Shown here piece by piece: positions 1-4,313 of a stretch of DNA of 5,370 bases. Under the pieces are notes generated by a model. That model was not told where the DNA came from. It did not search any database and saw nothing but the letters and a program-made list of their open reading frames with translations. The position numbers and the translations under genes were made by a program. The stretch is from Thermoanaerobaculales bacterium (GTDB lineage: Bacteria > Acidobacteriota > Thermoanaerobaculia > Thermoanaerobaculales > Sulfomarinibacteraceae), in assembly GCA_025456385.1 (NCBI GenBank), contig JALOKS010000199.1:1-5370 (forward strand), given 5' to 3'. Position 1 is the first letter of the stretch. Each line of letters begins with the position of its first letter.

Positions 1-1217
1 GTCGTCAGGACCTTGGCGATGCGCTCGACCGCCCAGTCGATCTCGTCGCGGCCGATGATGAGCGGCGGCGCGATGCGGATCACGGTCGAGTGGGTCTCCT
101 TGCAGAGCAGGCCCTCGCGCTGCAGCGCCTCGCAGAAGCGGCGCGCGCCGCCGGCCTCCGGCTTGAGCTCGATCGCGATCCACAGGCCGCGGCCGCGAAT
201 CTCCTTGACATGCTTCGACCGGACGGCCTGCAGCCTGCTCAGGAAGTAGTCGCCGTTCTCCGCCGAGCGCCGCACCAGGTCCTCCTCGACCAGGACCTTG
301 AGGGCCTCGCGGGCGATCGCGGCGCCGAGCGGGTTGCCGCCGAAGGTCGAGCCGTGCTGGCCGGGGTGGAACACGCCCATGACCTCGTCGTCGGCGAGGA
401 TCGCCGACACCGGGTACATGCCGCCCGACAACGCCTTGCCGATGATCACGATGTCGGGGCGGATGCCCTCGTGCTCGAAGGCGAAGAGCGTGCCGGTGCG
501 GCCGAGGCCGGACTGGATCTCGTCCGCCACCAGCAGCGCGCCGTGCTCGCGCGTGATCTCGCGCAGCCGGCGCAGGTAGCCGGCCGGCGGGATGACGATG
601 CCGGCCTCGCCCTGGATCGGCTCGACCAGCACCGCCGCCACCCTGTCGTGCATCGCCGCCGCCACCGCGTCGGCATCGCCGTAGGGGAGGATGCGGAAGC
701 CGGGCGTGAAGGGCCCGAAGCCGAGACGGTAGTCCTCCTCGGAGGAGAAGCCGACGATGGTCGTGGTGCGGCCGTGGAAGTTGCCGGCGAAGACCAGGAT
801 CTCGGCCTCGTCGGCCGGAATCCCCTTGACGGTGTAGCCCCACTTGCGGGCTGCCTTGAGCGCGGTCTCCACCGCCTCGGCGCCCGAGTTCATGGGCAGC
901 ACCCGCGCGAAACCGGTGAGCGCCGAAAGCTCGGAGCAGAAGGGCCCGAGCTGGTCGTTGCGGAAGGCGCGCGAGGTCAGGGTCACGCGCTCTGCCTGCT
1001 CCCGCATCTTCGCCACCAGCCGCGGGTGGCAGTGGCCCTGGTTGACGGCCGAGTACGCGGCCAGGAAGTCGAGGTACTTCCGGCCCTCGACGTCCCACAC
1101 CCAGACGCCCTCGGCGCGGGCGACGACCACGTCGAGGGGGTGGTAGTTGTGAGCTCCGTGGCGCTCCTCGAGCTCGATGAACTGCGCAGATCCAGTCAGC
1201 TCCGCCGTCTGTGCCAT
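1..1217 (-). CDS. rocD: Ornithine aminotransferase (ornithine--oxo-acid transaminase), 3' end cut by window edge
   Basis: PLP-dependent class III aminotransferase that moves the delta-amino group of L-ornithine to 2-oxoglutarate, giving glutamate-5-semialdehyde and glutamate in cytosolic arginine/ornithine catabolism toward glutamate and proline. 405 codons are visible with no stop; compared with the family only a few C-terminal residues are missing. Seen directly: HNYHPLDV with Tyr25, YSAVNQGHCHP with Tyr55, the ARKWGYTVKG block, GNFHGRT, VEPIQGEAG, ADEIQSG with PLP-ring Asp232, GKALSGG with Schiff-base Lys261, HGSTFGGNPLG, and IRIAPPL near the end. The Asp-Lys spacing of 29 and the Tyr positions match human OAT (Asp263/Lys292, Tyr55/Tyr85) after removal of the mitochondrial leader, which separates it from acetylornithine and GABA aminotransferases. 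The ATG at 1217 is chosen because AGGGAG lies 8 nt upstream. It lies 257 nt downstream of prfB and probably has its own promoter. Confidence 0.96.
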   Translation of the reverse strand, partial: MAQTAELTGSAQFIELEERHGAHNYHPLDVVVARAEGVWVWDVEGRKYLDFLAAYSAVNQGHCHPRLVAKMREQAERVTLTSRAFRNDQLGPFCSELSALTGFARVLPMNSGAEAVETALKAARKWGYTVKGIPADEAEILVFAGNFHGRTTTIVGFSSEEDYRLGFGPFTPGFRILPYGDADAVAAAMHDRVAAVLVEPIQGEAGIVIPPAGYLRRLREITREHGALLVADEIQSGLGRTGTLFAFEHEGIRPDIVIIGKALSGGMYPVSAILADDEVMGVFHPGQHGSTFGGNPLGAAIAREALKVLVEEDLVRRSAENGDYFLSRLQAVRSKHVKEIRGRGLWIAIELKPEAGGARRFCEALQREGLLCKETHSTVIRIAPPLIIGRDEIDWAVERIAKVLT

Positions 1218-1225
1218 CGTCGTCA

Positions 1226-1231
1226 CTCCCT
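1226..1231 (-). promoter_or_regulatory. Shine-Dalgarno site of rocD
   Basis: AGGGAG on the minus strand, 8 nt before the ATG at 1217. It is the best ribosome binding site in the window and fixes the rocD start. Confidence 0.75.
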
Positions 1232-1301
1232 GTTCCGGTGTGCGGGACGTCTGTGCCGCAGGGACTGAGTCGACCTGCAGCGGCTCGAGCCCGCGACCGT
1301 A

Positions 1302-1330
1302 ACTCTACACCCACGCACCACTTCAGGCAA
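1302..1330 (-). promoter_or_regulatory. Candidate sigma-70 type promoter for rocD
   Basis: On the minus strand TTGCCT (1325-1330, 4/6 to TTGACA) is followed after exactly 17 nt by TAGAGT (1302-1307, 4/6 to TATAAT). Transcription would start near 1295, giving a leader of about 78 nt. The leader holds a perfect 10-bp palindrome, GGCTCGAGCC, at 1282-1291, which could be a repressor site or chance. It lies just downstream of the inverted repeat that follows prfB, consistent with rocD being a separate transcription unit. Judged by eye only. Confidence 0.35.
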
Positions 1331-1349
1331 CTCCCGGACACCGACACCA

Positions 1350-1471
1350 GTCTCGAGATTTGAGTTTTGAGTCTTGAGTGATGGGTTCTGGGTTTTGGGT
1401 TGCCGGGCTCCGCGGCGCCGCGCGCGGCGGGTGAATTCAACACTCAAAACTCATGACTCGAAACTCGACAC
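1350..1471. repeat. Long imperfect inverted repeat of heptamer units after prfB
   Basis: The arms are 1350-1388 and 1433-1471, 39 nt each, with about 30 of 39 positions complementary and a 44-nt GC-rich centre. The left arm and its continuation to 1399 read as seven degenerate heptamers of consensus TTTTGRG (TCTCGAG, ATTTGAG, TTTTGAG, TCTTGAG, TGATGGG, TTCTGGG, TTTTGGG). The right arm is the complementary series (CTCAAAA, CTCATGA, CTCGAAA, CTCGACA, then CTGATCA, which contains the prfB stop). The tract is far more AT-rich than the flanking genes. It ends 3 nt from the prfB stop, so the mRNA could fold into a large 3' stem-loop. There is no U-run after it, so a classic intrinsic terminator is not shown; an mRNA 3'-end stabiliser, Rho-linked end or mobile repeat are all possible. 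Confidence 0.8.
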
Positions 1472-1474
1472 TGA

Positions 1475-2576
1475 TCACTGCTGCTGCGCATTCCAGTGCA
1501 GAAACGCCTCGATGAAGTCGTCGATGTCGCCGTCGAGCACCCGGTCCGCGTTGCCCACCTCGTGGCCCGTGCGCAGGTCCTTGACCATGCGGTAAGGCTG
1601 CAGCACGTACGAGCGGATCTGGTTGCCCCAGGAGATGTCCGTCTTCGGGCCTTTGAGCTTCGCGAGCTCCTCTTCGCGCCGCTGCATCTCGAGCTCGTAG
1701 AGCCGCGCCTTGAGGACCTTCATCGCGCTCGCCAGGTTTTTGATCTGCGAGCGCTCGTTCTGGCAGGTGACGATGATCCCGGTCGGCTCGTGGACCAGGC
1801 GCACCGCGGAGTAGGTGGTGTTGACCCCCTGGCCGCCGGGGCCGGAGGAGCAGTAGCGGTCGACGCGGATGTCCTTCTCGGGGATCTCGAGGTCGATCTC
1901 GTCGTCGATCTCGGGGTAGACGTGGGCCGAGGCGAAGGAGGTGTGGCGCCGCGACTGCGAGTCGAAGGGCGAGATCCGCACCAGCCGGTGGACGCCGTTT
2001 TCGGAGCGGAGGTTGCCGTAGGCGTAGGGCCCCTTGATCAGCAGCGTCGCGCCTTTGATCCCGGCCTCCTCGCCGGGCTGCTCGTCGATCACCTCGACCG
2101 CGAAGCCGCGACGCTCGGACCAGCGCAGGTAGAGCCGCTCCAGCATCTCCGCCCAGTCCTGGGACTCGGTGCCGCCGGCGCCGGGGCGGATCTCGACGAA
2201 GGCGTTGGCGGCATCGTGCTCGCCGGTCATCTTGGCGGTGAGCTCCACCCGGTCGAGGAGCGGGCCGGTCCGTGCGAGGGCCGCCGCGAGCTCCGCCTCC
2301 GCCCCGGTCTCTCCCTCGCGCGCCATCTCGATCAGGATCTCGAACTCCTCGTGCGCGTCCCGCAGCGAGCCCGCCGTGCCGAGCTTCTCCTGCAGCTGCG
2401 CCCGCCGGCTCATGACCTGGCGGGCGTTGTCCTGGTTCGACCAGATGTCGGGGTCCTGCGCCTCGGCATCCGCCGCGGCCAGCTGCTCCTTCAGGGACTC
2501 CTCGTCAAAGGTACCCCCGCAGGCGCTGGATGCGCTCCATTGCCGCCTCGCCGTCGTGGATCAGCTCGTCGATCAT
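1475..2576 (-). CDS. prfB: Peptide chain release factor 2, with programmed +1 frameshift
   Basis: RF2 recognises UGA and UAA in the ribosomal A site and triggers peptidyl-tRNA hydrolysis. The gene is in two frames: codons 1-23 run from 2576 to 2508 and meet an in-frame TGA at 2507-2505. Slipping forward one base at CTT-TGA continues from 2506 to the terminal TGA at 1477-1475. The product is 366 residues, against 365 in E. coli. Visible landmarks are the stop-reading SPF tripeptide at 202-204 (context LVRISPFDS) and the catalytic GGQ at 247-249 (SSGPGGQGVNTT); their spacing of 45 equals that in E. coli RF2. SPF rather than PAT excludes RF1. Ser243 lies where E. coli K-12 RF2 has Thr246. The start ATG at 2576 has GAGGG four bases upstream. 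lnt lies 89 nt upstream; no lysS follows, unlike in E. coli. The interruption is regulatory and this is not a pseudogene. Confidence 0.97.
2504..2519 (-). promoter_or_regulatory. prfB +1 programmed ribosomal frameshift site (RF2 autoregulation)
   Basis: The minus strand reads CGGGGGTACCTTTGAC. It has the full canonical arrangement: an internal Shine-Dalgarno-like G run (2514-2518), one codon, the slippery CTT leucine codon, the in-frame TGA stop, then C. In E. coli the same arrangement lets scarce RF2 stall termination at UGA, so the peptidyl-tRNA slips from CUU to UUU and full-length RF2 is made; abundant RF2 terminates here after 23 residues. The peptide before the stop ends RLRGYL, close to the E. 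coli LRGYL. Feedback control is inferred from this conserved architecture. Confidence 0.95.
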
Positions 2577-2580
2577 GGTT

Positions 2581-2585
2581 CCCTC
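2581..2585 (-). promoter_or_regulatory. Shine-Dalgarno site of prfB
   Basis: GAGGG on the minus strand, 4 nt before the ATG at 2576. The spacing is slightly short, but this ATG also gives the 23-codon leader expected before the RF2 frameshift. Confidence 0.55.
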
Positions 2586-2592
2586 GGAGTGC

Positions 2593-2622
2593 CGGCCCCG
2601 CCTCGGCGGGCCGCTCATTGTA
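2593..2622 (-). promoter_or_regulatory. Possible prfB -10 box and 5' leader hairpin
   Basis: TACAAT (2617-2622, 5/6 to the -10 consensus) would start transcription near 2610. Directly downstream, 2593-2613 can pair GGCCCGCC with GGCGGGGCC across a short loop with one bulged base, forming a GC-rich hairpin a few bases before the ribosome binding site. No good -35 hexamer is seen at 16-18 nt, so promoter activity is uncertain. If real, it would let prfB be expressed apart from lnt. Confidence 0.3.
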
Positions 2623-2653
2623 GCGAACAATCCTCCCTGGCACCATCTTCCGA

Positions 2654-2686
2654 CGTTCGAACGTTTTAACGTTGAACGTTCGAGCG
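2654..2686. repeat. AACGTT-rich inverted repeat overlapping the lnt stop codon
   Basis: The arms are 2654-2665 (CGTTCGAACGTT) and 2675-2686 (AACGTTCGAGCG), complementary at 11 of 12 positions with a 9-nt loop. The lnt stop (2668-2666) lies at the loop edge and the last six lnt codons before it (2686-2669) lie in the arm and loop. Each arm also contains its own short palindromes, so alternative folds are possible. No U-run follows on the minus strand; TTTTC follows on the plus strand. It has the same position relative to gene ends as the two heptamer-built repeats in this window but a different unit sequence. Confidence 0.7.
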
Positions 2687-4177
2687 TTTTCTCGCCGAGG
2701 CCCTCAAACCCCGTCGCCCGCGAAGGACCAGCACCGCCGCGGCAACGGCACAGAGGGCCGCCCACCAGTCGCCGAGGCGCGACCGCGGTGTCAGGCCCGT
2801 GCGCGGCTGCACGGCCTGCACCAGGACGCCGTGCTCGCCGACCTCGAGTCGAGCCGCGACCTCACCGCCCGGCCCCACGAAGCCCGAGATGCCGGTCAGC
2901 GCCGCGCGGGCGAACCAGCGCCCGGTCTCGGCGGCGCGCAGCCGCACCTGCGCGAGGTGCTGGTGCGGCGCCCACGAGTAGCCGTACCAGCCGTCGTTGG
3001 TCAGGGTGACCAGGAGCTCGGCCCCGGCGCGGGCTTGGGCGGCCGCGTGGCCCGGGAACACCACCTCGAAACAGATGGCGACGCCGAGCGGCACCCCGGC
3101 CGGCAGCAGGACCGCCTCGCGGCCGGGGCTGAAGGCCCCGACCTCCCGCACCAGGCTGTCGGCGAAGGCCAGGCGCGCCCAGCTCGGCACGTACTCGCCG
3201 AAGGGCACGAGGTGGATCTTGTCGTAGCGCACCGGCGACACGCCCTGCGGCGTGACCAGGTACGCGGAGTTCGCGTAGCCGCCCTGCGGCGTCGCGCCGA
3301 TGGCGTTGAGCACAATCTCGATCCCGAGCTCGGCGGCGTAGCGCTCGACGGTGGCCCGGAAGGCGGGGTCGGTATCGATCCGGTACGGCACCGCGCTCTC
3401 CGGCCACAGCACCAGCTCGGCCCCGAGCACCGCGGCCTCCGCCGTCAACGACCACACGCGGTCGGCGATCTCCTGCGCCTGCGCCGGGTCCCACTTCTGC
3501 TCGAGGGTCGTCCCGGGTTGGATGACCGCCACCGTCAGCGGCTCGCCCGCCGGCACCACGGCCGGCGACAGCGTCGCCGCCGCGAAAGCTCCGGCCCCCG
3601 CCGCGGCCAGCGCGAGCGCGCCGCGGAGCCGCAGCCCGCTGTGGAGCAGCCCCCACAGCCCGGCCCCGGCAGCCAGCACCGCCCACTCGAGCCCGGTCGC
3701 GCCCCACACCGGCAGCGTGCGCATCAGCAACGGCTGCTCGACGAGGGCCGCGGCCGGTCCGGTCCAGGTGAAGCCGAAGGGCGGGAAGCGCTGCAGCACG
3801 CCGGCGGCGACCCAGGCCGCGGGGAAGAGCCAGATCCGCGACGCGGGCGCGACCGCCGCGCTCAGGCCCGCGGCCAACGCCCACAGCGAGCCGAGGATGG
3901 CGCCCATGCCGATCAGGCAGCCGACCGCGAGGGGCCGCGGCAGGCCACCGTAGTGGTGCATCACGGGCACCACCCAGTTGGTGGTGACCGACCAGAACAC
4001 CGTCCCGGCCAGCCAGCCGAGCAGCCAGGGCGCCAGGCGACCGCGCGCCCGCTGCAGGGCCTCGAGGAGGAGGATCGGAGCGAGCGGCAGCAGCGGCCAC
4101 AGCCCCGGCCCGGGCATGGCGAGGGCGAGCGCGAGACCCGAAGCAGCGGCCAGGATCCACGGCAGGAGCGTCGTCAT
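2666..4177 (-). CDS. lnt: Apolipoprotein N-acyltransferase
   Basis: Inner-membrane enzyme that transfers an acyl chain from phospholipid to the N-terminal cysteine of diacylglyceryl-lipoproteins, the last step of lipoprotein maturation and usually needed before Lol sorting to the outer membrane. The 503-residue product is close to the E. coli length (512). The N-terminal half has about six hydrophobic segments, starting with LLPWILAAASGLALALA. A periplasmic nitrilase-like domain follows, opening at about 215 with LTVAVIQPG. The catalytic triad is visible: Glu260 (LWPESAVP), Lys320 (YDKIHLVPFGEYVP, which also has the conserved Glu328) and Cys369 (AICFEVVFPG), matching E. coli Glu267/Lys335/Cys387. 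LTNDGWYG is also present, and a last membrane helix lies near 472-486. I chose the ATG at 4177. A GTG at 4249 would add 24 residues read from the intergenic heptamer repeat, which are probably not part of the protein. There is no Shine-Dalgarno before 4177. Confidence 0.95.
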   Translation of the reverse strand: MTTLLPWILAAASGLALALAMPGPGLWPLLPLAPILLLEALQRARGRLAPWLLGWLAGTVFWSVTTNWVVPVMHHYGGLPRPLAVGCLIGMGAILGSLWALAAGLSAAVAPASRIWLFPAAWVAAGVLQRFPPFGFTWTGPAAALVEQPLLMRTLPVWGATGLEWAVLAAGAGLWGLLHSGLRLRGALALAAAGAGAFAAATLSPAVVPAGEPLTVAVIQPGTTLEQKWDPAQAQEIADRVWSLTAEAAVLGAELVLWPESAVPYRIDTDPAFRATVERYAAELGIEIVLNAIGATPQGGYANSAYLVTPQGVSPVRYDKIHLVPFGEYVPSWARLAFADSLVREVGAFSPGREAVLLPAGVPLGVAICFEVVFPGHAAAQARAGAELLVTLTNDGWYGYSWAPHQHLAQVRLRAAETGRWFARAALTGISGFVGPGGEVAARLEVGEHGVLVQAVQPRTGLTPRSRLGDWWAALCAVAAAVLVLRGRRGLRASARKRSNVQR

Positions 4178-4184
4178 GGCAACG

Positions 4185-4190
4185 AGTATA
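4185..4190 (-). promoter_or_regulatory. Possible -10 box of lnt, implying a leaderless or near-leaderless mRNA
   Basis: TATACT (5/6 to TATAAT) lies on the minus strand only 7 nt before the lnt ATG. If used, transcription would start at about 4178 or 4177, at the start codon, which would fit the absence of any purine-rich ribosome binding site. No convincing -35 hexamer is seen; TCAAAA at 4208-4213 lies 17 nt upstream but matches poorly. Confidence 0.3.
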
Positions 4191-4207
4191 CGGAGGGGGG
4201 AGAGCGG

Positions 4208-4313
4208 TTTTGAATTTTGAATTTTGAATTTTGAGTTTTGAGTTTCCACCCACGCCCCCGGTTCTCTGGGAGGGTGGGGGAAAACTCAGAACTCATGACT
4301 CAAAACTGAAACT
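4208..4313. repeat. Heptamer-built imperfect inverted repeat between the racemase-like gene and lnt
   Basis: The left arm has five tandem heptamers at 4208-4242: TTTTGAA three times, then TTTTGAG twice. The right arm has the complementary series CTCAGAA, CTCATGA, CTCAAAA (4285-4305). Positions 4222-4245 pair with 4282-4305 at 20 of 24 positions; the stem continues with CCACCC (4246-4251) against GGGTGG (4272-4277) after a 4-nt bulge, closing on a 20-nt loop. The right arm overlaps the last codons and the TGA of the racemase-like gene. A 23-nt block (4285-4307) matches 1443-1465 at 21 positions, so this and the repeat after prfB belong to one family. No U-run follows the stem in the direction of transcription. 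Confidence 0.8.

Noticed and set aside
90..1268. 392-codon plus-strand open frame opposite rocD
   Set aside because: It is the antisense shadow of a clearly identified aminotransferase. The product is a low-complexity Arg/Ala/Asp/Leu mix with no domain, and long antisense frames are expected opposite GC-rich coding sequence.
1350..1471. Inverted repeat considered as a classic intrinsic terminator or tRNA-like gene
   Set aside because: There is no U-run after the stem in the direction of transcription and no tRNA cloverleaf or T-loop sequence, so it was annotated only as a repeat.
2505..2576. In-frame TGA in prfB considered as a nonsense mutation or sequencing error
   Set aside because: The G run, CTT codon, TGA and following C match the conserved RF2 frameshift site exactly in order and spacing, and the joined product has the normal RF2 length.
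1496..2623. 375-codon plus-strand open frame opposite prfB
   Set aside because: Antisense shadow of RF2, with no recognisable motif and biased composition. The minus strand has SPF, GGQ and the frameshift site.
2672..4213. 513-codon plus-strand and 463-codon alternative minus-strand open frames over lnt
   Set aside because: Both are Arg/Gly/Ala/Pro-rich shadows. The lnt frame carries the membrane segments and the complete Glu-Lys-Cys triad.
4208..4242. Tandem heptamers considered as a CRISPR array or iteron origin
   Set aside because: The units are 7 nt with no spacers, they have a complementary arm, and no cas, rep or dnaA-type gene is nearby.
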